A stretch of DNA of 64,000 bases from Bradyrhizobium sp. B124 (GTDB lineage Bacteria > Pseudomonadota > Alphaproteobacteria > Rhizobiales > Xanthobacteraceae): positions 744,001-808,000 of the forward strand of contig NZ_CP152413.1 of NCBI RefSeq assembly GCF_038967635.1, read 5' to 3'. The notes beneath the pieces were generated by a model. The model saw nothing but the letters and a program-made list of their open reading frames with translations, was not told the origin of the DNA and ran no database searches. This document shows, piece after piece, positions 1-9,118 of the stretch (positions are counted from its first letter, which is position 1; each line of letters opens with the position of its first letter). The translations under genes and the position numbers were made by a program.

Positions 1-2
1 TG

Positions 3-1334
3 GGCGACACGCTGAAGCAGCTCGGGTTCAACGTCATGGTGGCCGAGAATTTGAACCGGCAGGCATTCTCCGAGACGCTGCTCGCCTTCGACCGCGCCGT
101 GGAACCCGGCGACACCGCGTTCTTCTTCTATGCCGGTCACGGCTTCGAGATCGCGGGCCAGAACTTCCTGCTGCCGACCGACGTGCCGGCCGCCACCGAA
201 GGACAGGAGGAGCTGGTGCGCGACGCTTCGGTTCTCGCCGACCGCATCATCGAGCGGTTGCAGAACAAGAAGGCGCGGACCTCGATCCTGGTGTTCGACG
301 CCTGCCGCAACAATCCGTTCGAGCGCGCCGGCACGCGCGCCGTTGCCGGCGGCGGTGGCCTCGCGCCGATGACGCAGCTGCCCGAAGGCGTGTTCTCGGT
401 GTTTTCGGCGGGGCCGCGCCAGACCGCGCTCGACCGGCTGTCGAACGACGACGCCAATCCCAATTCGGTGTTCACGCGAACCTTTGCCAGGGAGTTGCTG
501 CAGCCCGGTGAAAACCTGGTGCAGGTTGCCCAGCGTACGCGGCGCCTGGTCAGCGAGATGGCCGAGACCGTGAAGCACAAGCAGATCCCGGTTTATTTCG
601 ACCAGATGGTCGATGACGTCTTCCTGAACGGGATCGCGAAGGGGCAGGCCGAGGCGGCCAAGCCGTCGGCTCCGCCGCAGCAGGTGGCCGCGCTGCCGCC
701 GGTCTCGGTGCCGAAGCTGCCGAAGGACGATTCCATCAACGCGCCGATCGCGAGCTTCTCGCGGCACAATGGCGGCTGGACCGTCGTGTTCTCGATCGCC
801 GATCCGACGCTCGGCATCTCCTGGCGGATCGGCGATAGCGGCGACTTCCGCGAAACCGGCTTCATGGACACGCTCGACCCGCGCACGCGCAAGCGGATGC
901 CCAATCCATCGATCGAGCTGCCGGCCGACGCGCCGGCGGCCACGATCGAGCTTCGCTATGTCGATACGCAAGGCGAGATGCAGGGGCCGTTCCCGATCAA
1001 GTTCGATCCCGACGCAGCGCTGATCCGCGACCAGCGCAAGATCCTCGACATGACCGCGACGAGCTGGCTGTCGTTCCGCGAGTTCAACGGGCTGCTCGTC
1101 TACTACACCCACCTGATGTCGTATCGCTGCGCGATCCGCGAGGTGCGGATCGGCATCGACACCGCGGTGCCGGACAAGGTGTTGAAGATGCCGGCCTGCA
1201 ATTCGCGCGATCCGAGCGCAATCCCGTCCGATGCGCAGCCCTATCTGAAGCTCGCGCCGCAGACCAAATCGGTTTCGGTGGAGCTGACCTATCGCGACGG
1301 CAGCGTGTCGGAAATCAAGACGTTCAGGCGATAG
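3..1334 (+). CDS. Caspase-family (peptidase C14) protein, 5' end outside the window
   Basis: The reading frame is open from the window edge, so the true start lies upstream; 443 residues are visible. The first part is a caspase-like fold: a core strand ending in FFFYAGHGF carries the catalytic His, and FDACRNNPF carries the catalytic Cys about 60 residues later. The dyad spacing and the following SVFSAGPRQTALD region fit bacterial p20-like caspase domains. A Pro-rich linker (near nt 660-720) leads to a C-terminal domain of about 180 residues that I do not recognise. Caspase-like proteases cut proteins after specific residues; the substrate here is unknown. No partner gene is visible because the upstream neighbour is missing. 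Confidence 0.85.
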   Translation, partial: GDTLKQLGFNVMVAENLNRQAFSETLLAFDRAVEPGDTAFFFYAGHGFEIAGQNFLLPTDVPAATEGQEELVRDASVLADRIIERLQNKKARTSILVFDACRNNPFERAGTRAVAGGGGLAPMTQLPEGVFSVFSAGPRQTALDRLSNDDANPNSVFTRTFARELLQPGENLVQVAQRTRRLVSEMAETVKHKQIPVYFDQMVDDVFLNGIAKGQAEAAKPSAPPQQVAALPPVSVPKLPKDDSINAPIASFSRHNGGWTVVFSIADPTLGISWRIGDSGDFRETGFMDTLDPRTRKRMPNPSIELPADAPAATIELRYVDTQGEMQGPFPIKFDPDAALIRDQRKILDMTATSWLSFREFNGLLVYYTHLMSYRCAIREVRIGIDTAVPDKVLKMPACNSRDPSAIPSDAQPYLKLAPQTKSVSVELTYRDGSVSEIKTFRR

Positions 1335-1406
1335 CCTTGCATCCTTGTCGTCCGATCCGCGTTACAATCGAGACCTGAGGGTCGAAGCAGCGGTAGGGAA
1401 GGCATC

Positions 1407-2651
1407 ATGGATGCAGGCAATCCGGCAGCGCAGAAAACGCGTCAGATGAAGGTGCGCTGCTGCGTTGTCGGCGGCGGGCCGGCCGGCATGATGCTCGGCT
1501 ATCTGCTCGGACGCGCCGGGATCGATGTCGTGGTGCTGGAGAAGCACGCCGATTTCTTCCGCGACTTCCGCGGCGACACCGTGCATCCATCGACCCTGCA
1601 GGTGATGGATGAGCTCGGTCTGATCGACGGCTTTCTGAAGCTGCCGCATCAGGACATCCAGAGGCTCGACGGCATGTTCGGCGGCACCTCGGTGCGGATC
1701 GCCGACCTCAGCCGCCTCAGCGTCAAATATCCTTTCATTGCGATGATGCCGCAGTGGGACTTCCTCAGTTTCCTGCGCGAGAGCGGCAAGCGGTTCTCCT
1801 CGCTGCAGGTTTTGATGAGCGCGGAGGCGACCGACCTGATCCGGCGCGGCGACGCTGTTGCGGGCGTCCGCGTGAAAACGCCTGATGGCCCGATCGAGAT
1901 CGAGGCGGATCTGACGATCGGCTGCGATGGCCGCCATTCGATCGTGCGCGAGCGCGCCGGGCTCGACGTCGAGGAGATCGGCGCGCCGATGGACGTGCTG
2001 TGGTTTCGCGTCGGGCGGCGTCGGGACGAGACCGAGAATTTGTTCGCCCGCATCGACCACGGCAAGATGATGGTGACGTTCGACCGCGGCGACTATTGGC
2101 AATGCGCCTATGTGATCGCCAAGGGACAATATGAGGCCGTGAAGGCGAGGGGATTGCCGGCGCTGCTCGACGACGTGCTGCGGCTCGCGCCGATCCTCAA
2201 GGCCGGCATTGCCGACGTGAAGAGTTTTGACGACGTCAAGCTGCTCACGGTTGCGATCAATCGCCTGACGCGCTGGACTCGTCCCGGCCTGCTCTGTATC
2301 GGCGACGCCGCGCACGCGATGTCGCCGATCGGCGGCGTCGGCGTCAACCTCGCGGTGCAGGACGCGGTCGCGACCGCCAACATCCTGGCGGCCAAGCTCG
2401 CGCAAGGCTGTCCGCCGGAGGACGAGCTCGACGCCGTGCGGCGTCGCCGCGAATTCCCGGTCCGGGTGACCCAACGCATGCAGGTGATTGCGCAGAACAA
2501 CCTCATCAGCGCTGCGCTGAAGGGTGGCGATCAACCGGTGCCGTTCGCGTTGCGGTTGATCACCGCGATGCCCTGGCTGCAAGGGCTGACGGCGCGTCTT
2601 GTCGCGATCGGGGTGCGGCCGGAGCACGTCCATTCGCCGGCGGCGCGCTGA
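1407..2651 (+). CDS. FAD-dependent monooxygenase (PHBH-type flavoprotein)
   Basis: This 414-residue protein opens with a Rossmann FAD-binding motif (VVGGGPAGMMLGYLLGRAG, residues about 21-39) followed by an acidic strand end (VVLEKHADF). It has the second flavin motif GDAAHAMSPIGGVGVNLAVQDA (GDAAH near residue 300) typical of p-hydroxybenzoate-hydroxylase-like aromatic hydroxylases. CDGRHSIVRERAG gives the DG motif that binds both FAD and NADPH in this family. It probably hydroxylates a small aromatic compound; the substrate cannot be told. The gene stands alone, about 70 bp after the caspase gene on the same strand. Confidence 0.85.
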   Translation: MDAGNPAAQKTRQMKVRCCVVGGGPAGMMLGYLLGRAGIDVVVLEKHADFFRDFRGDTVHPSTLQVMDELGLIDGFLKLPHQDIQRLDGMFGGTSVRIADLSRLSVKYPFIAMMPQWDFLSFLRESGKRFSSLQVLMSAEATDLIRRGDAVAGVRVKTPDGPIEIEADLTIGCDGRHSIVRERAGLDVEEIGAPMDVLWFRVGRRRDETENLFARIDHGKMMVTFDRGDYWQCAYVIAKGQYEAVKARGLPALLDDVLRLAPILKAGIADVKSFDDVKLLTVAINRLTRWTRPGLLCIGDAAHAMSPIGGVGVNLAVQDAVATANILAAKLAQGCPPEDELDAVRRRREFPVRVTQRMQVIAQNNLISAALKGGDQPVPFALRLITAMPWLQGLTARLVAIGVRPEHVHSPAAR

Positions 2652-2850
2652 CGGGCGTTGCGCGCAGGGAAGGAATTTATCAAGGATAACAGCTCCTTAA
2701 ATGAGCCATTAGAAGTTGCGTGATTGCAACAGACCGACATGATTCGAAACCGGCGCACATGGATTCGGCGCGACCGGTTCCCGCGGTTTGCTTTTGGTAA
2801 GGGTCTCTCTGGGAAAGCTCGTCCCCATCAGACAATCTGGGGATGCCGCC

Positions 2851-3627
2851 ATGTCTCATGCCAAATTCATTGCCGCGCTGACCGTGACCACGGCGCTCGG
2901 CGTCGGTGCTGCGTCGGCCGCCGACCTTGCTGCCCGTCCGTACACCAAGGCGCCGGCGTATGTGGAAACGGTCTACAACTGGTCCGGCTTCTACATTGGC
3001 GGCCATCTCGGCGGCGCCTGGACCAACGAGCAGTGGGTCAACAGCGCAAACACGACGGCGTTCGGCGATCTCGCACCCGGCCAGGGCTTTCGGCAACGCG
3101 GCTCGGGCTTCATGGGTGGCGGTCAGATCGGCTACAACTGGCAGGCCAACAACTTCGTGTTCGGCGTCGAGGGCACGATCTCCGGGCTCGACAATTCCGG
3201 CCGCGTCACCAACACGGTGTTCGGCGTCGGCCGCGACGATCAATTCAGCTGGCGCTCGAACGTCATGGCAACGATCGTCGGTCGTGCCGGCTACGCGATC
3301 CAGAACAACCTGCTCTATTTCAAGGGCGGCTATGCCGGCGTGAACAACCGCCTGTCCGTCGTCGACAACCTTCCGCCGGCAACCGGCTCCGGCAGCCAGA
3401 CCCATTGGGCCAGCGGCTGGACGGTCGGCGCCGGCTGGGAATACGGCATCACCCGCAACTGGACCGTCGGCGTCGAATACAATTACGCGGCCTTCGAGCG
3501 TCAGACCTATCAGCTCGCCGGCACTGCGGCGGGCACCTACACGTTCGACGCCAAGCCGCGTGACATCCAGTGGGCAGTGGTGCGCGTGAACTACAAGTTC
3601 GACGCACCGGTCATCGCGCGCTACTGA
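2851..3627 (+). CDS. Outer-membrane beta-barrel protein, Omp25/31 family
   Basis: 258 residues. The ATG at 2851 gives a clean signal peptide ending GAASAADLAARPYTKAPA, so it is preferred over an upstream TTG at 2788. The mature protein has the Omp25/Omp31 pattern: WSGFYIGGHLGG near the N-terminus, alternating aromatic beta-strands, and a C-terminus ending in VNYKFDAPVIARY with a terminal aromatic, as expected for an Omp85-inserted barrel. It is a structural outer-membrane protein of rhizobia and relatives. A related gene lies at 4669-5460 on the other strand. Confidence 0.88.
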   Translation: MSHAKFIAALTVTTALGVGAASAADLAARPYTKAPAYVETVYNWSGFYIGGHLGGAWTNEQWVNSANTTAFGDLAPGQGFRQRGSGFMGGGQIGYNWQANNFVFGVEGTISGLDNSGRVTNTVFGVGRDDQFSWRSNVMATIVGRAGYAIQNNLLYFKGGYAGVNNRLSVVDNLPPATGSGSQTHWASGWTVGAGWEYGITRNWTVGVEYNYAAFERQTYQLAGTAAGTYTFDAKPRDIQWAVVRVNYKFDAPVIARY

Positions 3628-3653
3628 ACGACACTGAGGCGAACAGGATGCAG

Positions 3654-3685
3654 GAGCCCCGGCGAACGCCGGGGCTCTTGTGTTT
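3654..3685 (+). terminator. Rho-independent terminator after the Omp25-like gene
   Basis: A 10-bp GC-rich inverted repeat (3654-3663 with 3668-3677, loop of 4) is followed by TTGTGTTTCTT. It lies 27 bp after the stop of the upstream porin gene. Confidence 0.8.
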
Positions 3686-3701
3686 CTTGGATCCTGTGGT
3701 T

Positions 3702-4472
3702 TCAGGCCATCACAGAATAGCCGCCGTCGACGGGGATCGCGGTGCCGGTGACGAAGTCCGACGCCGGTGAGGCCAGGAACACGGCGATGCCCGCGAAGTC
3801 GTCGATGGCGCCCCAGCGTGCCGCCGGCGTGCGTGCGAGCACGCGCTCGTGCAGCCCGGCGACCTGCTGGCGCGCGCCCTTCGTCAGATCGGTGTCGATC
3901 CAGCCGGGAAGGATGGCGTTGACCTGGATGTTGTCGGGGGCCCAGGCGTTGGCGCAGGCGCGGGTGTACTGCACGATGCCGCCCTTGCTTGCGGCATAGG
4001 CCGCAGCGAAGCTCGCGCCGAAGATCGACATCATCGAGCCGATGTTGATGATCTTGCCGTGGCCCGAGGCCTTGAGCGCCGGATAGGCCGCCTTCGAGCA
4101 CAGGAAGGCGCTGGTGAGGTTGGTGTCGATCACCTTGCTCCACTCGTCGAGCTCGAGCTCGTGCGGCGGCTTGCGGATGCTCATGCCGGCGTTGTTGACG
4201 AGGATGTCGATCCGGCCGAGCTCGCCGATAACCCGATCGACCATGGCCGCGACGGCGGCCTTGTCGGTCACGTCGGTTGCCACCGCGATCGCCTTGATAC
4301 CACGCTTGCCGAGGTCCTCGACGGCAGCCTTCGATTTCGCCTCGTTGCGGCCGACCACGGCAACCGCCGCGCCGGCATCCGCCAGGCCGCGCGCCATGCC
4401 AAGCCCGATGCCGCCATTGCCGCCGGTGACGATCGCGACCCGGCCCGAGAGATCAAACTGTCCGTTTCTCAT
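3702..4472 (-). CDS. SDR-family NAD(P)-dependent oxidoreductase
   Basis: 256 residues, the usual length of a classical short-chain dehydrogenase. It has the cofactor motif TGGNGGIG near the N-terminus, the NNAG structural motif, and the catalytic YAASK. The C-terminal part (LASPASDFVTGTAIPVDGGY) is typical. The ATG at 4472 matches family length; the frame stays open upstream without another good start. The substrate is unknown; sugar or polyol oxidation is a common role of close relatives. It converges with the upstream porin gene. Confidence 0.87.
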   Translation of the reverse strand: MRNGQFDLSGRVAIVTGGNGGIGLGMARGLADAGAAVAVVGRNEAKSKAAVEDLGKRGIKAIAVATDVTDKAAVAAMVDRVIGELGRIDILVNNAGMSIRKPPHELELDEWSKVIDTNLTSAFLCSKAAYPALKASGHGKIINIGSMMSIFGASFAAAYAASKGGIVQYTRACANAWAPDNIQVNAILPGWIDTDLTKGARQQVAGLHERVLARTPAARWGAIDDFAGIAVFLASPASDFVTGTAIPVDGGYSVMA

Positions 4473-4610
4473 TGTTGTTGTCCGCTGTGGTTTGAATCCG
4501 GTCGCGAGAGTGCCCGATCGCCACAGCGCTGACCAGATCGGGCGCGGCCGGTCGGCCCTGCGCCAGGAGGCGTGCGCGCGAGATCGTTCTCGACAGCGCT
4601 CAGGCAACAA

Positions 4611-4638
4611 AAAAGCCCCGGACAACGCCGGGGCTTTT
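4611..4638 (-). terminator. Terminator for the minus-strand Omp25-like gene
   Basis: A perfect 11-bp inverted repeat (4611-4621 with 4628-4638) forms a GC stem flanked by A and T runs. On the minus strand it ends in six Ts and sits about 30 bp past the stop of the porin at 4669, so it ends that transcript. Confidence 0.8.
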
Positions 4639-4668
4639 CGTCTGCTGGATCAGCAGGGAGTATTCAGC

Positions 4669-5460
4669 TCAGTACTTGGCAACAACCGGACCGGTCCAGT
4701 TGAAGCGGTAGACCAGCGAGGTGCTGATGGTCTGGACGAACGGCTTGAAGGTGATGTCGCGGCCGTTCGAGATGTTGGTGACGTCGGCGAGTTCCGAGAT
4801 GTTCCGGTTGTCGTAATAGGCAGCACGGTACTCGGTCTTCATGAACCAGCCCGGCGCGGTGATGCCGAAGATGTTCAGGTTGTTCTCGACGCCGCCGCCG
4901 ACGAACCAGCCGCTGCGATCGAAGCCGTTGGTGTGCAGGCCGGACGGGAGAGCGGTCGCGGTGTTGAACAGCGTGGTGCCCTTCCAGTGCGAGCTGGAGT
5001 AACCGGCGTTGACGTAGGACAGAACGTTCGGAGCGACCAGATAACCGAGGCGCGCACCGGCGGCCCAGCTGTAGTCGTTCTTGATGTTGCCGGCGATGAA
5101 CGGACCCTGATCCTGGATCGTGCCCTTCAGGCTGCCGAACTGACCGTCGGCGAACACACCGAGGACCCAGCTGTTGGCGGTCTGCCAGTCGTAACCCGCA
5201 CCGACGGTGCCGAACCAGCCATCGCCGCCCTGGCGCTGGTTGAAGCCGAGGATTGGCGCGCCCGTGACGGTCGACTGGACACCGGTGTCAGCGTCCCAGA
5301 CGCCGCCGCCGCCGCCGCCGAAGATGTAGAAGCCGGTCCAGCTCGGCGCCACTGCGATCGGGGCCGGAGCCTTGGTGTAGGGGCGGGCGGCCAGATCGGC
5401 AGCCGACGCGGAACCCGTCATCGCAGCAACCGCGGTCAGAGCGAGCAAAATCTTCTTCAT
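4669..5460 (-). CDS. Outer-membrane beta-barrel protein, Omp25/31 family
   Basis: 263 residues with signal peptide MKKILLALTAVAAMTGSASA. The mature start ADLAARPYTKAPAP is nearly identical to that of the porin at 2851. WTGFYIFGGGGGG is a glycine-rich version of the family's first strand, and the C-terminus ends VYRFNWTGPVVAKY with a terminal aromatic. The ATG at 5460 is chosen over a TTG 6 nt upstream because a GAGGA Shine-Dalgarno has proper spacing only to the ATG. It is an outer-membrane structural protein, and the two copies probably arose by duplication. Confidence 0.88.
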   Translation of the reverse strand: MKKILLALTAVAAMTGSASAADLAARPYTKAPAPIAVAPSWTGFYIFGGGGGGVWDADTGVQSTVTGAPILGFNQRQGGDGWFGTVGAGYDWQTANSWVLGVFADGQFGSLKGTIQDQGPFIAGNIKNDYSWAAGARLGYLVAPNVLSYVNAGYSSSHWKGTTLFNTATALPSGLHTNGFDRSGWFVGGGVENNLNIFGITAPGWFMKTEYRAAYYDNRNISELADVTNISNGRDITFKPFVQTISTSLVYRFNWTGPVVAKY

Positions 5461-5632
5461 ATCCAAATCCTCGACTTTAGCGTTCGATCGGGTCGCTGAC
5501 GGGGGCGCGATGGCACCGATTCCCGAAACTCATGTCAGGACTATACGTAGTTCCGCCGGAAATGCTGTTGCGGGTGAGACACAACCGCCCGAAAACGAAA
5601 CCGCAGACGCTCTTCGAATACGCGAATGAAAA

Positions 5633-5658
5633 CGGCCGCCCCGATCGAGGGGCGGCCG
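5633..5658 (-). terminator. Terminator downstream of parE
   Basis: A perfect 10-bp inverted repeat (5633-5642 with 5649-5658, loop GATCGA) is followed on the minus strand by TTTTCATT. It lies 31 bp beyond the parE stop codon. Confidence 0.75.
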
Positions 5659-5688
5659 GAAAATCATTTCAAATCAGCCGGTTGAGGC

Positions 5689-7749
5689 CTAAACGTCGAG
5701 CAGATCGTCGCTTGCGAATTCGGCCTTGTCGGAGATGAAGGCAAAGCGGGCTTCCGCCTTGGTGCCCATCAGCCGCTCGACCGAGTCGGCGGTGCCCTCG
5801 CGATCGTCGGCGAGCAGCACCACGCGCAGCAGCGTGCGCTTGGCCGGATCCATTGTGGTCTCCTTCAGCTGCGCCGGCATCATCTCACCGAGGCCTTTGA
5901 AGCGATTCACCTCGACCTTGGCGTTGGCGTTGAATTCGCTCTTGAGCAACTCTTCCTTGTGGGCGTCGTCGCGGGCGTAAACCGACTTGGTGCCGTGCTT
6001 CAATTTGTAGAGCGGCGGCACCGCCAGATAGAGATGTCCCTCGTCGATCAGCCGCGGCATCTGCCGGTAGAAGAAGGTGATCAGGAGCGATGCGATGTGC
6101 GCGCCGTCGACGTCGGCGTCGGTCATGATGATGATGCGCTGATAGCGCAAATCCTCTTCGCGGTAGTGCGCGAGCGTGCCGCTGCCGATCGCCTGGACGA
6201 GATCGGAGAGCTGCGCGTTGGCGGTCAGCTTGTCCTTGCCGGCAGAGGCGACGTTGAGGATCTTGCCGCGCAGCGGCAGCACGGCCTGCGTCTTGCGATC
6301 GCGTGCCTGCTTGGCGCTGCCGCCGGCCGAGTCGCCTTCGACGATGAAAAGTTCAGAGCCTTCGGTGCCGGCATCGGAGCAATCCGCAAGCTTGCCGGGA
6401 AGACGCAGCTTCTTGCCGGCGGTCTTGCGCGCGGTTTCCTTTTCCTGGCGGCGGCGCAGCCGTTCCTCGGCGCGATCGATCACGAAGTCGAGCAGCCGGT
6501 TGGCCTGGTTCGGATTGCCTGACAGCCAGTGGTCGAACGGGTCCTTCATCGCCTGTTCGACGATGCGCTGCGCTTCGGCGGTGGCGAGGCGATCTTTCGT
6601 TTGGCCCTGGAATTCAGGCTCGCGCACGAACACCGAGAGCATCACGGCCGCGCCCACCATCACGTCTTCCGAAGTGATGGAGGCCGCGCGCTTGCCCTGA
6701 CCGGCGCGCTCGGCGTGGTCCTTCAGGCCGCGCAGCAATGCGCTGCGCAGACCCGATTCATGCGTGCCGCCATCGGGCGTCGGCACCGTGTTGGTGTAGG
6801 ACGACAGGAAGCCGTCGGCGTCGGCCGTCCAGGCCACCGCCCATTCGCAGGCGCCATGCGCGCCGCTGCGGCCGGATTTGCCGGAGAAGATATCCTGATG
6901 CACCAGCGTGTCGGCATGGATCGCCGCGGCCAGATAATCCTTCAGGCCGCCGGGGAAGTGGAACTTGGCTTCCGCCGGGACGTCCTCAACGCCCTTCAAC
7001 AACTCCTGATCGCAATGCCAGCGAATCTCGACACCGCCGAACAGGTACGCCTTCGAGCGCGTCATCTTGAATAGACGCTGCGGCTTGAAGGCCGCCTTGG
7101 CGCCGAAAATGTCGGTATCCGGCTTGAAGCGGATCCGCGTGCCGCGGCGGTTGTTGACCTTGCCGAGGTCTTCGAGCTTGCCCTTGGGATGGCCGCGCTC
7201 GAAGGTCATGCGGTGCAACTGCCCGCTGCGCGCGACCTCGACCTCGAGCCGTGACGAGAGGGCGTTGACCACGGAGACGCCGACGCCGTGCAGGCCGCCC
7301 GAGGTCTCGTAGACCTTGGAGTCGAACTTGCCGCCCGAATGCAGCGTGCACATGATGACTTCGAGCGCGGACTTCTTCGGGAATTTCGGATGCGGATCGA
7401 CCGGGATGCCGCGGCCATTGTCGGTCACGGTCAGGAAGCCGTCGGTGGTCAACTCCACGTCGATGAAGGTGGCGTGGCCGGCGAGGGCCTCGTCCATGCA
7501 GTTGTCGATCACCTCGGCGAACAGATGGTGTAGCGCCTTCTCGTCGGTGCCGCCGATATACATGCCGGGCCGCCGGCGGACCGGTTCCAGCCCTTCCAGC
7601 ACCTCGATATCGGCCGCCGTATAGCCGGCTTCGGCACTTCCCGTGGGCCGGGAAGCAGCCTTCGCCGGGGCGCGTCCCTTCGGCTCCGGGGCTCCGAACA
7701 GATCGTCGGCAGATTTACTTTTGGCGTTTGATTTCAGCGGTTTGGACAT
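5689..7749 (-). CDS. parE: DNA topoisomerase IV subunit B
   Basis: The 686-residue type IIA topoisomerase B subunit unlinks daughter chromosomes together with ParC. The N-terminal GHKL ATPase shows EVIDNCMDEA, DNGRGIPVD and GLHGVGVSVVNALS. The transducer domain follows, then the TOPRIM domain with EGDSAGGSAKQARDR, PLRGKILNV and TDADVDGAHI, ending in RFKGLGEM. Length and the absence of a GyrB-type TOPRIM insertion favour ParE over GyrB. About 40 low-complexity residues precede the ATPase domain, which is common in this order. The ATG is at 7749. Confidence 0.93.
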   Translation of the reverse strand: MSKPLKSNAKSKSADDLFGAPEPKGRAPAKAASRPTGSAEAGYTAADIEVLEGLEPVRRRPGMYIGGTDEKALHHLFAEVIDNCMDEALAGHATFIDVELTTDGFLTVTDNGRGIPVDPHPKFPKKSALEVIMCTLHSGGKFDSKVYETSGGLHGVGVSVVNALSSRLEVEVARSGQLHRMTFERGHPKGKLEDLGKVNNRRGTRIRFKPDTDIFGAKAAFKPQRLFKMTRSKAYLFGGVEIRWHCDQELLKGVEDVPAEAKFHFPGGLKDYLAAAIHADTLVHQDIFSGKSGRSGAHGACEWAVAWTADADGFLSSYTNTVPTPDGGTHESGLRSALLRGLKDHAERAGQGKRAASITSEDVMVGAAVMLSVFVREPEFQGQTKDRLATAEAQRIVEQAMKDPFDHWLSGNPNQANRLLDFVIDRAEERLRRRQEKETARKTAGKKLRLPGKLADCSDAGTEGSELFIVEGDSAGGSAKQARDRKTQAVLPLRGKILNVASAGKDKLTANAQLSDLVQAIGSGTLAHYREEDLRYQRIIIMTDADVDGAHIASLLITFFYRQMPRLIDEGHLYLAVPPLYKLKHGTKSVYARDDAHKEELLKSEFNANAKVEVNRFKGLGEMMPAQLKETTMDPAKRTLLRVVLLADDREGTADSVERLMGTKAEARFAFISDKAEFASDDLLDV

Positions 7750-7877
7750 GGCTCTTCAAGTAGTACGCCGGCTTGGGCGCAGCGAATCGGTTGCTCTGAC
7801 TATGCCACGGATGGGCTGCCAAATGGGGGCGGCCGCGCCGTTAGGGCCCGGCCGCCTGTGTAGATAGGAGCCTGCGA

Positions 7878-8246
7878 TTACGCCCGCGAGGTGCGGAATA
7901 CAACGACCGTGAACAGGGCCATGGCGGCGACCACCATCAGCGATCCCACGATCGGCGCTGCCTCGAACGCGGGACCCTTCAGCAACACCGCGGCCACGCC
8001 GGCCGGAAACAGGATGCCGCCGACGATATGCAGCCAGCCCTGGATCCTGGCGAGCAACATGGTTCCTGCCGCCGGCACCAGCCGGTAGTACAGGCCGAAC
8101 AGGAACAGCAGCACGCCGCCGACGAGATTGAGATGCGCATGCGCCGGCCCCAACGTGAAGTCGTGCTGGATACCCATGGCGATGCCCGCGAGCATTCCGA
8201 ACAACAAGACGAGAACGCCGACGCACATCATCAGTGACCCGATCAT
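7878..8246 (-). CDS. Four-helix membrane protein, function unknown
   Basis: 122 residues with four hydrophobic segments. The first loop carries GPAHAHLNLVGG, a His-X-His arrangement resembling those in cytochrome-oxidase-like membrane proteins, so haem or metal binding is possible but unproven. The ATG at 8246 has AAGGAA at good spacing; a TTG at 8285 is the alternative. It is divergent from the DedA gene, with an intergenic region containing a short inverted repeat. Confidence 0.72.
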   Translation of the reverse strand: MIGSLMMCVGVLVLLFGMLAGIAMGIQHDFTLGPAHAHLNLVGGVLLFLFGLYYRLVPAAGTMLLARIQGWLHIVGGILFPAGVAAVLLKGPAFEAAPIVGSLMVVAAMALFTVVVFRTSRA

Positions 8247-8333
8247 CCAGTGATTCCTTTTTCTTATGAGGGAGGGGCCAGCCAACCCGGACCGCAGGGG
8301 CCTTACCGGAAATCACGTTTGATCCCCGCCTTT

Positions 8334-8348
8334 GTGACTTGATGTCAC
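8334..8348. promoter_or_regulatory. Short inverted repeat between divergent genes, possible operator
   Basis: GTGAC and GTCAC arms flank a 5-nt centre (TTGAT) between the divergent genes at 8246 and 8435. It resembles CRP/FNR-family half-sites, but the arms are only 5 bp, so this is suggestive only. Confidence 0.25.
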
Positions 8349-8434
8349 GCAATGGGCTGGCTTACCTGTTCTTAGGCTGTGTGCCGCTACAAAGGTTCAT
8401 TCAGTTTTCAACGCAGCGGAGGGCACTCGACGAG

Positions 8435-8965
8435 ATGGAAGACTTTGCGCGGGCCTTGGCCGAATTCGTCCGCCACCACCAGGCCTGGGCCGCTCCGATC
8501 GTCATGCTGCTGGCGTTCGCTGAATCGCTCGCCTTCATCTCGTTGCTGGTGCCCGCCTGGGGTGCGCTGGTCGCGATCGGCGCCCTGATCGGCGTCAGCG
8601 GGATCAGTTTCTGGCCGATCTGGATCGCGGGCGGCATCGGCGCCGCACTCGGCGACTGGGTCTCCTACTGGTTCGGCTATCGCTACAAGGAGCAGGTCGC
8701 GCAGATGTGGCCGCTGTCGCGCTACCCCGAGATCCTGCCGCGCGGCGAGGCCTTCGTGAAGACCTGGGGCGTGCCCAGCATCTTCATCGGGCGCTTCTTC
8801 GGCCCGCTGCGCGCCTCGGTGCCGCTTGCCGCCGGCATTTTCGAGATGTCGTACTGGCAATTCCAGATCGCCAATTTCGTCTCCGCGCTGGTCTGGTCGG
8901 CGGCGCTGCTGTTGTTTGGCGACGTCATCGGCCAGGTCGTCGAGTGGATGTGGCGGGCGGTGTAA
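8435..8965 (+). CDS. DedA-family inner-membrane protein
   Basis: 176 residues with the family pattern: a first hydrophobic hairpin containing FAESLAFISLLVPAWG (the E and the P-containing turn are typical), then GAALGDWVSYWFGYRYKE, then FIGRFFGPLRASVPLAAGIFEMSYWQF, which carries the conserved Arg and Gly-Pro-x-Arg motif. DedA/DTT proteins are thought to move lipid carriers such as undecaprenyl phosphate or to support membrane homeostasis. The ATG at 8435 follows a GGAGGG sequence; the frame is open further upstream, but that part does not look coding. Confidence 0.85.
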   Translation: MEDFARALAEFVRHHQAWAAPIVMLLAFAESLAFISLLVPAWGALVAIGALIGVSGISFWPIWIAGGIGAALGDWVSYWFGYRYKEQVAQMWPLSRYPEILPRGEAFVKTWGVPSIFIGRFFGPLRASVPLAAGIFEMSYWQFQIANFVSALVWSAALLLFGDVIGQVVEWMWRAV

Positions 8966-9118
8966 CGACGTCAGGAATATCGCGACGATGCAGGGGTTAG
9001 GCGGGAGAACAATTGCTTGCACGGCCGTCTTCACGCGACTGTCAAAACGCTGAGCAAAACTCGCCGCAGCGGACGCGGCTCCGCCGGGCGCATCATTGCT
9101 TCACTGGGAGGACATCAG

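Noticed and set aside
1362..2633. Long minus-strand open frame opposite the FAD monooxygenase gene
   Set aside because: It is a shadow of the real gene on the other strand: composition is His/Arg/Gln-heavy with no domain, and there is no ribosome site. The same explains many long frames opposite real genes, such as 14163-15581 and 18918-20801.
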